64,000 nt of DNA from Streptomyces sp. NBC_01264 (GTDB lineage Bacteria > Actinomycetota > Actinomycetes > Streptomycetales > Streptomycetaceae): NCBI RefSeq assembly GCF_026340675.1, contig NZ_JAPEOX010000001.1:5394001-5458000 (forward strand). The letters run 5' to 3'. How positions within the stretch are numbered: position 1 is the stretch's first letter; each line of letters begins with the position of its first letter. This document shows positions 35,264 to 43,618 of this stretch, piece by piece. A model generated the notes under the pieces. That model did not search any database and was not told where the DNA came from. It saw only the letters and a program-made list of their open reading frames with translations. Made by a program: the position numbers and the translations under genes.

Positions 35264-35998
35264 TCACCTGATTCCGAAGCTGGTGGCGAACATGAACGAG
35301 GGGGTGGTGCCGGTGATCGTCCACGCGACCCGGAACCAGTCGTCGGTGATGGCGGACCCGATCGTCCGCAGCGCCTCGCCCCCGGCCGCGTTGGCCGCGG
35401 TGAACGTGAGCTGCGTGGTGGCCGACGGGAAACCGACCGCGTTGTCGGACTCGATCCGCGCGGTGATGCTCGGGGTGGTACCGGCCACGGACAGAACGTG
35501 GAGCGCGGCGTACAGCCGCTTGCCCGCGGGGATCGCGCCCAGCTGCACGGCGGTACCGACGCCGGTCGAGGTGCGTGCGGTACCGGCCGGGTGGGCCATC
35601 TGCCCGCGGACGAGCGGCCAGGACGAGGCGCCCTTTCCGGTCCACGGGGCGACGTCGCCGATCGAGCCGCCGAGCGCGTAGCTCGCGGTCATGCACTGGG
35701 TGATGTAGGCGAGGTCACCGACGGCCGCGTTGTCGGGGCACGCGGTCCACGGGCCGACGCCGCCGAGCCGGGCCCACATTGCGTCGTCGACCTTGCTGGA
35801 GTCGGCTGCTTCCCACTGTCCCTCGCCCGCGACCTCGGCCGAGCCGAGCCCGCCGATCACTTCCTTGTACCCGGCGGACAGGTAGTTGGTGGTCTCCTTG
35901 TCCTCGACCTCCGCCGTCAGCTCGATCTTGTTCGAGGCGCCGGTCAGGTCCGCGCCGACGGCGAACAGTCGGGCGTTGAGCAGGACGAACTTGCTCAC
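35264..35998 (-). CDS. Tail tube protein paralogue (long form)
   Basis: A 244-residue protein paralogous to the gene that follows it, but with about 100 more residues of beta-rich sequence at the C-terminus (IPAGKRLYAALHVLSVAGTT and beyond). The insertion may be a surface Ig- or lectin-like module. GTG 35998 follows GGAGCTGACCC. Which of the two paralogues is the main tube subunit cannot be decided from sequence alone. Confidence 0.75.
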   Translation of the reverse strand: MSKFVLLNARLFAVGADLTGASNKIELTAEVEDKETTNYLSAGYKEVIGGLGSAEVAGEGQWEAADSSKVDDAMWARLGGVGPWTACPDNAAVGDLAYITQCMTASYALGGSIGDVAPWTGKGASSWPLVRGQMAHPAGTARTSTGVGTAVQLGAIPAGKRLYAALHVLSVAGTTPSITARIESDNAVGFPSATTQLTFTAANAAGGEALRTIGSAITDDWFRVAWTITGTTPSFMFATSFGIR

Positions 35999-36001
35999 GG
36001 G

Positions 36002-36451
36002 TCAGCTCCTTCCGTCGCCGATGATGCGGATGATCAGCTCAGCCCCGACGTACTGCGTGCCTTGGTGCTCGTACCAGCGGTAGCCCTGGATGCGCTTGAT
36101 GTGGAAGGCGTCGCAGAGCCCACCGAGCGCGGCCTCACCGGGCGCCCCGCGGGCCGCTTCGATGCAGGTCTTGAGGCTGGCCGGTCCGGACCCGGAGAGC
36201 AGCGCGTCGAGGGTGCGCTGCGCAGAGACGTCGTCGGCCCGGCCGACGAGGACACGGCACGTGAGCTCGACCTCGTCGAGAGCGCGGCCCATCGCCTTGT
36301 CGAAGTCGAGCTCGTACTCGCCGGCGAAGAAGTGCGGGGCGACGACTGAGTCCGGGGTGTAGCCGGAGCACGTCAACTTGGGAAGCCCGGATGGCAGAAC
36401 GACGGTCCGGGCCGCAGCCGCGATTGCCTCACGGATGGCGGACAGTTGCAT
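36002..36451 (-). CDS. Probable tail terminator/neck protein
   Basis: A 149-residue protein starting MQLSAIREAIAAAARTVVLP. Size, mixed alpha/beta character and place between connector and tube genes fit the tail-terminator or tail-completion class of siphoviruses. No specific motif is diagnostic, so the call rests mainly on gene order. Confidence 0.55.
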   Translation of the reverse strand: MQLSAIREAIAAAARTVVLPSGLPKLTCSGYTPDSVVAPHFFAGEYELDFDKAMGRALDEVELTCRVLVGRADDVSAQRTLDALLSGSGPASLKTCIEAARGAPGEAALGGLCDAFHIKRIQGYRWYEHQGTQYVGAELIIRIIGDGRS

Positions 36452-36460
36452 GGCCGCCCC

Positions 36461-37045
36461 CTATCCGAAGCCGGGCAGCACGTAGTGCTCGATGAGCGCC
36501 CACACGTCCGGGTCGCGGCGGGACAGGCGGACAACGCCCCACTCGGCCGAGCCGGTTACACCCTCCGGGGAGTCCTTCCGCTTGAAGAGCCGGGACGCCT
36601 GAATCACGGTGGCCTGCACGATCTCGTCCGGGAAAGTCGGCCACCCCCACGGAGTCGTAACCCGCACGCGGGTGCCCCACCCACCAGACGGCAGGAGCAG
36701 GGAGGTGATGGGGCGGCCGCGGCTGAGCGCGTTCTCTGGCCCGGTCTCGTAGCCCGTCACCACGGACCACGAGCCAGCCGAGCCCGTCTCAACGAGGGTG
36801 GGTTCCGCACCTGCGTCGTCGATCAGGAGGCGGGTCCCGCTACCGTCGTAGACGGTCCGGCCTTCAGGGTTGTACGTGCGCGCGCTGGCCACGGCGTCCA
36901 GCCAAAACCGGCGGCCGCACGCAGTATCGATGGAGCGGGACGCGGAAGCGAGGGCCGCAGCCAGCAGCACGTCCCGGGAATCGTCGTCGTCCTCCAGGCC
37001 GAGGCTGGTCTTGAGGACGGAGAGGTCGGCGTACTCGTTGGCCAT
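36461..37045 (-). CDS. Head-tail connector protein (HK97 gp6-like)
   Basis: A 194-residue protein. The start, ANEYADLSVLKTSLGLEDDD, and DVLLAAALASASRSIDTACG follow the pattern of gp6-type adaptor proteins ('DLKxxLxI...D..L..AI..AS..I...CGR'). It docks under the portal in related phages. It follows the AT-hook-like gene by ten bases. Confidence 0.75.
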   Translation of the reverse strand: MANEYADLSVLKTSLGLEDDDDSRDVLLAAALASASRSIDTACGRRFWLDAVASARTYNPEGRTVYDGSGTRLLIDDAGAEPTLVETGSAGSWSVVTGYETGPENALSRGRPITSLLLPSGGWGTRVRVTTPWGWPTFPDEIVQATVIQASRLFKRKDSPEGVTGSAEWGVVRLSRRDPDVWALIEHYVLPGFG

Positions 37046-37055
37046 GGCCCGTGCC

Positions 37056-37349
37056 TCACTCTCGGACGATGTTGCCTTCGGTGTCGCGCGGCTTGCGGGG
37101 CCGGCCGCGGCCGCGCCGCTCCTCGGTCTCCGGCGCTGCTGCGTCCTCAGCGTCGGGCGGCTCGGTTGCTTCCGGCACTGGCGCGGTAGCGGTCTCTACC
37201 GGCGGTGCCTCGTCGCGGACTTCCTCCGCGATGCCGGCGCCGACGAGGTGTGCGGCCTCGGCCGTCGGCAGTTCGGCGACCTCGCCCCGCTTCGGCCAGG
37301 GCTCCCCGTTGCGGGTACCGGACATCTCGACCTTCATACGGATGCGCAT
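37056..37349 (-). CDS. Small head-region protein with AT-hook-like tail
   Basis: A 97-residue protein. The first 45 residues (MRIRMKVEMSGTRNGEPWPK) look like a small beta domain; the middle is Pro/Glu/Ala-rich; the C-terminus contains RRGRGRPRKPR, which matches the AT-hook GRP core. GAGAGGAGCGGC precedes ATG 37349. Short proteins of this kind occur between capsid and connector genes in actinophages. DNA-minor-groove binding is possible but untested. Confidence 0.65.
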   Translation of the reverse strand: MRIRMKVEMSGTRNGEPWPKRGEVAELPTAEAAHLVGAGIAEEVRDEAPPVETATAPVPEATEPPDAEDAAAPETEERRGRGRPRKPRDTEGNIVRE

Positions 37350-37359
37350 GCCGCTCCTC

Positions 37360-37758
37360 TCAGTTCACCGGGGCGAAGCGGGGCGCGCCCAGCAGGATGC
37401 CCGCGGCGAGGATGCCGCCGGTGGTGGCGGTGGACGTGGTGGCGACGACGCGCAGGTACCGCCGTGAGGCGAGGACACCGAACGTGTAGACGGTGTCGTC
37501 GTTCGCTGCGACGACGGTGGGCAGCGAGCCCTGGATCTGGTCTGCGGCTACGGCCGTCCACCCGGTCGAGCCGTCGGCCGAGTCCTGGATCGTGATGGCG
37601 TGTGAGCCGTCGGTGACGGTGCCGGTCGACACGATCACCATGGCGTCCTGCATGCCACCGTTCACGGCCCGGTCGACGGCCACCCCGTTGGCGGTGCCGT
37701 CGGTACGCAGGGCCGGGGACAGGGTGCGCGCGTAGGCGGTCAGGTTGTACGTGGACAT
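37360..37758 (-). CDS. Capsid decoration-like protein
   Basis: A 132-residue, Thr/Ala/Gly-rich, beta-sandwich-like protein (STYNLTAYARTLSPALRTDG; HAITIQDSADGSTGWTAVAA). It follows the major capsid gene by 59 bases. That position and composition fit a head decoration or minor capsid protein. ATG 37758 is preceded by GGAGACCTC. Confidence 0.65.
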   Translation of the reverse strand: MSTYNLTAYARTLSPALRTDGTANGVAVDRAVNGGMQDAMVIVSTGTVTDGSHAITIQDSADGSTGWTAVAADQIQGSLPTVVAANDDTVYTFGVLASRRYLRVVATTSTATTGGILAAGILLGAPRFAPVN

Positions 37759-37817
37759 GAGGTCTCCTATCCGGAGCAGGGCGGCCCGGGGACGGGGGCC
37801 GCCCTGCCACGGGGCTC

Positions 37818-39083
37818 TTAGGCGGTGCCGCCGGTGAACGTCTTGATGGCGCCGGTCAGGTCGACGAGCGCCGCGTCCGCGCGCATCAGCGCCCGGAAGG
37901 TGACGAGGTCGTTGCCGAAGGCGAACTCGTCGGACCGCTCGAACCTGATGCCACCGGCAAGGCGGACGAAGTACTGGCTGAAGTCGCCGAACGCGACCGA
38001 CTCGGCAGAGGCGGCGATGGCCGGCATGTTCGGGTCGGTCAGGACCGGCTTGCCGAGGATGGTGTCCGGCTGACCGGCGATCACGGACGGCTGCCAGATG
38101 TACTGACCTTCGCTGGTCTTGATCTTCCGGACGGCGCCCGCGGTGCTGTCGGCCATGAGCCAGCGGCACGACCCGGACATCCGGTACGGGGAGATCACCG
38201 AGTGGAACAGGGTGATAAGCAGATCCGCGCCCTGGCCCGCCGTGGCCTGTACACCGAAGCCACCGACCGGGGTCGCAGCGTTCGGGCCGGTCGCCCCGGC
38301 GGACGCGTCGGTCAGGATGCCGCGCGGCTTGGACGATCCGTCACCCGTGATGGCGTGCGCGCCGAACGCGTTGCCCAGGGCGCGGCCAGCCTGCATGGCG
38401 AGGTAGCCCTCCAGGTCGACGCCCGTGTCGGTGAGGAGCTCACGCGAGACCTGGATCAGGGTGCCGTACTTGTACGCGCCGAGGCTGACCTGCCCGAACG
38501 CCGGGTCGGACTCGCCGATGGATCCTGCCTCGGTGACGATCGCGGCACTGGAGTGCGCGGTCGTCTTGGGGACCTGGATGACCTCGCCGCTCGCGGTGTT
38601 CAGGACGGTGGCCCCGGCCTGAAGGATCGCGGACGTTTCGATGAGGTGCGCGACGAGCCGGTCGTAGAACGACGTCGGGACGATCGCGCCGCCCGCGCCC
38701 GAGCTCAGCTTGGACAGGTCACGGAAGTTCACCGGACCGGAGGGGTTCACGTCGATGGACCGCGGGCCCTCACCGCGCAGGAAGTTCCGGAGCGCGACGT
38801 CGCCGCCGTCCGGTCCGCCCTGGCCGCCAGTGCCGCCCTGCTTGCGGGGCTCCCCGCGCAGCGAGGACATGGCGTCCTCGGCATCCTTCGCGCGCTGCTC
38901 ACCGTCGAGCACCGCCTTGATACGGACATCGAGCGCGTCGAGCTCGGAGTTCAGCGAGACCCACGTCTTCTCCTCCTCGCTGGAGAACTGGCGGTTCTCG
39001 TCGGCCGCGCGGTCCGCCAACTCCTTGGCCTGCTCCCACACATTGAGGCGCCGGTCGCGCAGCTTCTTGGCAACTTCGGACAT
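37818..39083 (-). CDS. Major capsid protein, HK97 fold
   Basis: A 421-residue capsid precursor. Residues 1-100 are a helical scaffold-like delta domain (KELADRAADENRQFSSEEEK) that the protease would remove. The mature part begins around residues 115-140 and has typical HK97-family features (AIVPTSFYDRLVAHLIETSA; AFGAHAITGDGSSKPRGIL; RFERSDEFAFGNDLVTFRAL). ATG 39083 follows GGGAGTAAGACC. The protease is encoded upstream, as usual. Confidence 0.94.
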   Translation of the reverse strand: MSEVAKKLRDRRLNVWEQAKELADRAADENRQFSSEEEKTWVSLNSELDALDVRIKAVLDGEQRAKDAEDAMSSLRGEPRKQGGTGGQGGPDGGDVALRNFLRGEGPRSIDVNPSGPVNFRDLSKLSSGAGGAIVPTSFYDRLVAHLIETSAILQAGATVLNTASGEVIQVPKTTAHSSAAIVTEAGSIGESDPAFGQVSLGAYKYGTLIQVSRELLTDTGVDLEGYLAMQAGRALGNAFGAHAITGDGSSKPRGILTDASAGATGPNAATPVGGFGVQATAGQGADLLITLFHSVISPYRMSGSCRWLMADSTAGAVRKIKTSEGQYIWQPSVIAGQPDTILGKPVLTDPNMPAIAASAESVAFGDFSQYFVRLAGGIRFERSDEFAFGNDLVTFRALMRADAALVDLTGAIKTFTGGTA

Positions 39084-39291
39084 GGTCTTACTCCCGTCGG
39101 GGTGTAGCTGAACGGGAGCCCACGACGCCCCGCACCGATCGGTGCCAGTGGCCGGCGCGTGCTGCAACCGGCGGTCGTCTGATCACTGCTCCGTGCTGCA
39201 CGTGCCGACGGGGTTTCCAATCGGCAGGCCCGGCCGGATGCCGGGCCCCCGCCGCTAGGCGGGCGTACCTCATGCTGTGATTCCCCCGCGC

Positions 39292-39963
39292 TCACGCGTA
39301 GGGGTCGGTCTTCCGGGCGAGCAGCTGCATGCGGGCGGCCGCGCCGAAGCTCGTTTTCTCCTGCACCTTCGGCTTGCCCGTGGTGCGGTCGGTGCGGACG
39401 AAGAACTTGCGGAGCTCGTCCTCGTCGGCGAGCTTGCGCACCTCCTCGAAGTCCGCGTGCATGTGGCGGGCCAGCGAGCGCAAGCCGGCCGTGCTGTCGG
39501 GGTAGGCCGGGGTGTTGACCGGTGCGACGTCGACGAGCTGCACGCGAAGCAGGGTCCGCATGGGGAACCCCTGGTCGGTGGTATCCCACTGGTCTTCGAT
39601 CGTGCGGAACGCGAACGAGGACTTGCGGACGTCGCCGCGCTGGACGAGTTCGAGGATGTCGGCGCGGGCCTTGGGCGGATCGACCTCGTAGTCGAGGCCC
39701 GTCCCGTCCACCATGATCCGCAGCGTGCCGGACCCGGTGCTGCCCAACAGCATGTTGTCGTCGTGGTTGTAGCGGGCAATCACGTCCGGCCAGCCGTCGC
39801 CCCGGGACGCATTGAACGCGGCCGGGTCGACGACCTCGACGAACCCGCCGAGGTTGCTGCTCTGCCGGTTGAAGACGGCCGCGTAACCGCCGATGGTGGT
39901 TTTCTTCTCGGACGCCCGCAGCTCGACGGGCACCTTCGTGTAGCGCCGCTCGGTGTCGCTCAC
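39292..39963 (-). CDS. Prohead protease (HK97 family)
   Basis: A 223-residue serine protease of the U35/HK97 group. The signature stretches are TIGGYAAVFNRQSSNLGGFV near the start, RYNHDDNMLLGSTGSGTLR with the catalytic His, and SSFAFRTIEDQW with the catalytic Ser. It cleaves the capsid delta domain during maturation. GTG 39963 lies 11 bases after the portal stop. About 200 bases separate it from the capsid gene, with no further gene in between. Confidence 0.92.
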   Translation of the reverse strand: MSDTERRYTKVPVELRASEKKTTIGGYAAVFNRQSSNLGGFVEVVDPAAFNASRGDGWPDVIARYNHDDNMLLGSTGSGTLRIMVDGTGLDYEVDPPKARADILELVQRGDVRKSSFAFRTIEDQWDTTDQGFPMRTLLRVQLVDVAPVNTPAYPDSTAGLRSLARHMHADFEEVRKLADEDELRKFFVRTDRTTGKPKVQEKTSFGAAARMQLLARKTDPYA

Positions 39964-39973
39964 CGGGGCCTCC

Positions 39974-41251
39974 TCACTCGGATGGGGTGGTACCGCCCGC
40001 AGGGTCTGCGTCGGGCTGTGCTTGCACGGCGGCCAGGAGAGCCACCGGCAGGTAGTCCTCGCCGTGCTGCCCGGCAGGCAGCGGCGAGAGGTCTTCGATC
40101 GCGCGGACTTCGTCGCGGTTGCGCCAGCCGTCCTGGAGCGCAATGCGGTGCGCCTCGTACCGGGTGCGCAGATCGACGCGGATCATCGCGTCAACGTTGA
40201 AGCGGACGAACTCCTTGCCCGGCATGAGCGCGGACAGCTTGGCTTCCAGCCGGGCGAGCCACGGCCGCAGGGTGAAGCCCACGAAGTTGATCGCGTTCTG
40301 CTCGACATTGGCATACGTCATCGAACCACCGGAGTCGCCGCCGACCATCTCCGGCGGGACGCCGTAGATCGCGGCGATCTGGCTCGCGTTGAGCCTCATG
40401 GTCTGGATGAACTGCGACTCTTCCGGGCTGACCTTCAGCGCCTCGAAGTCCCAGTCCGAGCCGAGCACCAGCGGCTTGCGCGCGCGGACCCTGGCGGACA
40501 GACGGTCGCTGATCTCAGCCGACTCGTCCGGGGTGATCGTCTTCGCCGAGTTCTTCAGGACGCTCGGCGGGGTGCCGCCGTTGTCGAACCAGGACAGCCC
40601 GTACTCAGTGGCGGACAGGCCGACGCCGATGGTCTGCGCGAAGTAGCTGACCGGCGACAGGCCCACGACCTTGCCAGGCATGACCACCCACGGAATGTGG
40701 ATGATCTGCTCGCGCGGTACCTCGATGCCCTGCCAGTAGTAGACCGGCAGGGTCGGCCGCAGCTCGTCCACCCACACGTCGTCGGGGTTCAGCCACTCGA
40801 TCATCGTTGGGAACCCGAAGTCGTCCCGCTGCGTGATCAGCCCGTAGGCGTTGCCGCGCAGCGCCATGGAAACCACGCACTTGTGGAGCCACTCGAACAG
40901 GTTGTCCCGCGCGGCCGGCGCGAACAGCAGCGACGGCACGAACGTGAGCATCTCCCGCGACGCGCCGTTCTTCCGGTACGTCTGCACCGGCAGCGACGCG
41001 ATCGAGTCCGCGAGGATCCGCACGCACGCGAACAGCGGGATGAGCTGGAGCGCGCGGGCCGCGGCCGTCGACTGCGACGAAGTGCCGCCCCCGCCGAGCC
41101 ACGGCAGCGAGGTGATGGCCCGCTTGCTGACGCCACCCATCCACCTGAACGGCGCGGCCAGCGCGCGGCCCATCCGGCGCCAGCCACCAGGCTCCGACGG
41201 CGGGGCGCCGCCCGGGTACCACACCCCATCGCGGCCAAGAGTCGGGCCCAT
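39974..41251 (-). CDS. Portal protein (HK97 family)
   Basis: A 425-residue portal. Recognisable stretches are LIPLFACVRILADSIASLPV, MALRGNAYGLI, HIPWVVMPGKVVGLSPVSYF and IAAIYGVPPEMVGG. The dodecameric portal forms the DNA entry channel at one capsid vertex and docks with the terminase. ATG 41251 follows GAGGAGGGATCTAC. It lies 12 bases after the terminase large-subunit stop. Confidence 0.94.
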   Translation of the reverse strand: MGPTLGRDGVWYPGGAPPSEPGGWRRMGRALAAPFRWMGGVSKRAITSLPWLGGGGTSSQSTAAARALQLIPLFACVRILADSIASLPVQTYRKNGASREMLTFVPSLLFAPAARDNLFEWLHKCVVSMALRGNAYGLITQRDDFGFPTMIEWLNPDDVWVDELRPTLPVYYWQGIEVPREQIIHIPWVVMPGKVVGLSPVSYFAQTIGVGLSATEYGLSWFDNGGTPPSVLKNSAKTITPDESAEISDRLSARVRARKPLVLGSDWDFEALKVSPEESQFIQTMRLNASQIAAIYGVPPEMVGGDSGGSMTYANVEQNAINFVGFTLRPWLARLEAKLSALMPGKEFVRFNVDAMIRVDLRTRYEAHRIALQDGWRNRDEVRAIEDLSPLPAGQHGEDYLPVALLAAVQAQPDADPAGGTTPSE

Positions 41252-41263
41252 GTAGATCCCTCC

Positions 41264-42808
41264 TCACAGCACCGAGTTCATGACGTCGTAGTCGTCGCGG
41301 ACCAACGGCCCGCGGGTGAGCAGCGCCCACCGCGCCTGGACTGCTGCGACGAGCGGGGATACGTCGGCCAGGGACTTGCGCCGGTCGAGCACCCACGCAT
41401 CGCCGACCGGCCGGGTCATCGCCCCATTCACAGCAGCGGTCAGCGGGGCCTGGTCGATATGGCGGACAGTGCCCTGTGTCATGGCGTCGGCCATCTGCCC
41501 GGACGCCTCGACCATGTCGCCGGTCCTCATCACCACCAGGTGACCCGGGAGCGGGTGGTCCTTCTCGTCGCCTTCCGGCACCCGTACCCCCGCCGCGACG
41601 AGGTCGTCGATGAGGGACGAGGACGGTGAGCCGGTGGCAGATATGGCCACGGCCACCGGGTCGTGAAGCTGCCGCAGCCGCACGACCGCGGGCACCACCC
41701 ACTCCGTGCCAGCTCGGCGGTCGATGACCTCCAAGTGCACGTGGCCGTCGGACCGCAGTCCGGCCATCGCGATCGTCGACGTGCTTCGGTCCTGCGACAC
41801 CTCGACCGCGAGGGCAAGTTCGGCGCCCGGCCGGGACCGCTCGTCGGCCAGCCCGGGCCAGTGCTGCTTGGGAACGTTCGCGTCCGACGGCGGCGCCGCC
41901 TTCCGCGTGCGGTTCAAGTAGGCACGATCGAATTCAGCAGGATCGAGTTTCTCCAGCTCGGCCCTGATGATGTCCTCCGACACCGTGTGTCCCAACGCTG
42001 GCAGCGCGGTACGCCACGTGGACGCTTGGTCGCGCGGCAGATGGTCGGGAGCGAACCACTCGAAGTACGCAACACGGGGCTGGTGGCCGGTCGCCCACAT
42101 CTGCTGGATCAACTCGCGCCCAGCCTCACGCTTCTTGTTCAGCCAGACGCTGCGGTCCGTGCCGCCGGCGCTGGCCCACCAGAGCTGGGCCATCGGCTTG
42201 GTCAGCATGGCCGGAGAGAACGCCTGCTCAAGCCTGTCGTCCTCGGCGGCGAACGCCTCGTCGATGATGCCGAGATCCAAGGGCGGCCCGTGGCCAGCCT
42301 TCTCGGTGTTCGAGGTGATGCCGAGTAGGGATCGCGTGCTGCCCCAGATGATGGCCTCGTTGCCGGTGGTCTTCCGGGGTCGGTACTTGCCGAACAGCGA
42401 GGAGCCGTCGAGGGTGGCGAGGAACTCGTCCTCCCACCGTTTCTTGGCCATCGTCCGGTTCTGCGCGGCATAGGTCACGTTCTGCCGCTCCCACGCCATG
42501 ATCCGGTGGACCATCACGGCCAGGATCTGCTGGGTCTTCCCCTGCTGGCGCGGAACGCTGAGCCCTACCTCGCGGTGCGCGAACACGCCCGTGTCCGGGT
42601 CCAGCTCCAACGCCACGTCGAGGACGTACCGCTGCCAGGGCATGGGCTCGAAGCCGAGCTTCCGCATGACCTTGGCCGCCTTGCCGCCGAGCGTCGGGTA
42701 GTCGAGGCGCCGAGGGGTTCCCCACCAGGGCGCGCACTCCAATCCGTACAGCTCCCGCAGCTGGTCGCCAAACTCAGTCGGGGCTGTCCAGATCGGAGAG
42801 GTCGTCAT
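41264..42808 (-). CDS. Terminase large subunit
   Basis: A 514-residue packaging motor. The ATPase domain has Walker A SVPRQQGKTQQ near residues 92-102 and Walker B LGIIDEAF near 178-185. A nuclease domain follows, with ALAVEVSQDRST as its first acidic motif. ATG 42808 lies within the 3' end of the small-subunit gene (35-base overlap). Together with the HNH gene upstream, this is the arrangement of cos-type HK97-like packaging. Confidence 0.93.
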   Translation of the reverse strand: MTTSPIWTAPTEFGDQLRELYGLECAPWWGTPRRLDYPTLGGKAAKVMRKLGFEPMPWQRYVLDVALELDPDTGVFAHREVGLSVPRQQGKTQQILAVMVHRIMAWERQNVTYAAQNRTMAKKRWEDEFLATLDGSSLFGKYRPRKTTGNEAIIWGSTRSLLGITSNTEKAGHGPPLDLGIIDEAFAAEDDRLEQAFSPAMLTKPMAQLWWASAGGTDRSVWLNKKREAGRELIQQMWATGHQPRVAYFEWFAPDHLPRDQASTWRTALPALGHTVSEDIIRAELEKLDPAEFDRAYLNRTRKAAPPSDANVPKQHWPGLADERSRPGAELALAVEVSQDRSTSTIAMAGLRSDGHVHLEVIDRRAGTEWVVPAVVRLRQLHDPVAVAISATGSPSSSLIDDLVAAGVRVPEGDEKDHPLPGHLVVMRTGDMVEASGQMADAMTQGTVRHIDQAPLTAAVNGAMTRPVGDAWVLDRRKSLADVSPLVAAVQARWALLTRGPLVRDDYDVMNSVL

Positions 42809-43019
42809 CGTCGTCCTCCGCCGGCCGCCCATCGACGAGCTGCTTCAGCGTGGCCCGCAGCTCCTTGTTCAGCGCGGGCATCAGCCGCCCGTCGTCACCC
42901 CCGCCCGCGTCCATGTCGGCCGCCAGGCGGTACGCCATCTCGGCGAGCGTGGGCTCGACACCGGCCAGGCCGCCGATCGCCTCGATGTCCTCGCGGACGG
43001 CTGTCTCCACCGGACCCAT
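42774..43019 (-). CDS. Probable terminase small subunit
   Basis: An 81-residue protein, MGPVETAVREDIEAIGGLAG at its start, with helices and a very acidic tail (EDDDDDLSDLDSPD). Size and place directly before the large subunit support the call. In related phages the small subunit binds the packaging site. TGAGGAGGCCACC precedes ATG 43019. It lies just downstream of the four-palindrome array. Confidence 0.78.
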   Translation of the reverse strand: MGPVETAVREDIEAIGGLAGVEPTLAEMAYRLAADMDAGGGDDGRLMPALNKELRATLKQLVDGRPAEDDDDDLSDLDSPD

Positions 43020-43252
43020 GGTGGCCTCCTCAAGATCACCGTCTGTGGTTTTGGGTCTCGCGCAAAAAAAGAAAAGCTGGGCGCGGGGCTGGGATGATGA
43101 TCTTCCCAAAAAATCGGGCCGGATTCTCTGGCCGATCTTGATCTCAAAGATCAAATCGGTTTTGAAATCGCGAGATTTGGTGCCCAGATTGAGGCTCGGC
43201 ATCTGCTTGCCGTGCGATTGAATCGGGCCGGACCGCAGTGCGTTGCACCCCC

Positions 43253-43296
43253 CTGACCTGCATGTTTGTGCAGTTCGGATTAAACGTGCAGGTCGG
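43253..43296. repeat. 44-bp palindrome, copy A
   Basis: Left arm CTGACCTGCATGTTT, right arm AAACGTGCAGGTCGG; the arms are mutual reverse complements with few mismatches around a 14-base centre. It is the copy nearest to terminase and the most diverged at its right edge. Confidence 0.88.
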
Positions 43297-43342
43297 AGGC
43301 TCGGCCGGCGGTGCGGCATCCCCCTGGCGGGGTGGCGACGCT

Positions 43343-43386
43343 CTGACCTGGGGTTTTGTGGGCGCATGCGCAAACGCGCAGGTCAG
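43343..43386. repeat. 44-bp palindrome, copy B
   Basis: Left arm CTGACCTGGGGTTTT, right arm AAACGCGCAGGTCAG. Starts 90 bases after copy A. Flanks GCGACGCT before and GGCGTTGCG after are shared with copy D. Confidence 0.88.
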
Positions 43387-43485
43387 GGCGTTGCGACTCT
43401 CTCGCGAGGCCCTCGATTTGCCCGCGGTCGTGCATCTGTGGGGGCGGGGTCGAAACGAGGCCCCGATCTCCATGTTCACGCCGCC

Positions 43486-43529
43486 CTGACCTGCTGTTTT
43501 GCGCCACCCCCGGCAAACATGCAGGTCAG
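43486..43529. repeat. 44-bp palindrome, copy C
   Basis: Left arm CTGACCTGCTGTTTT, right arm AAACATGCAGGTCAG. Starts 143 bases after copy B, so one spacer is about 53 bases longer than the others. Confidence 0.88.
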
Positions 43530-43574
43530 GGGCTTGCCGCCTGGATGGTCCGTGAGGCCCGTTCGGGCGTCGCT

Positions 43575-43618
43575 CTGACCTGCGGTTATGTCCACAACTG
43601 CACAAACGTGCAGGTCAG
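43575..43618. repeat. 44-bp palindrome, copy D
   Basis: Left arm CTGACCTGCGGTTAT, right arm AAACGTGCAGGTCAG. Starts 89 bases after copy C. The stop codon of the gene at 43615-44016 lies inside its right arm. Confidence 0.88.

Larger units (their letters stand above)
43020..43614. other. Non-coding region upstream of terminase, candidate packaging (cos) region
   Basis: A 595-base stretch without a convincing gene, unusual in so compact a genome. It has an AT-rich half (43060-43200) with short dyads (TTGATC/GATCAA at 43137-43153; AAATC/GATTT at 43164-43177; a run of seven A at 43066) and a GC-rich half with the four long palindromes. It separates the terminase genes from an upstream gene and is the best place for a packaging start site. 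Confidence 0.6.

Noticed and set aside
43253..43618. CRISPR-like array (four repeats with spacers of 46, 99 and 45 bases)
   Set aside because: The units are imperfect palindromes that differ among themselves, spacer length is not uniform, the spacers share flanking sequence with each other, and no cas gene is nearby.
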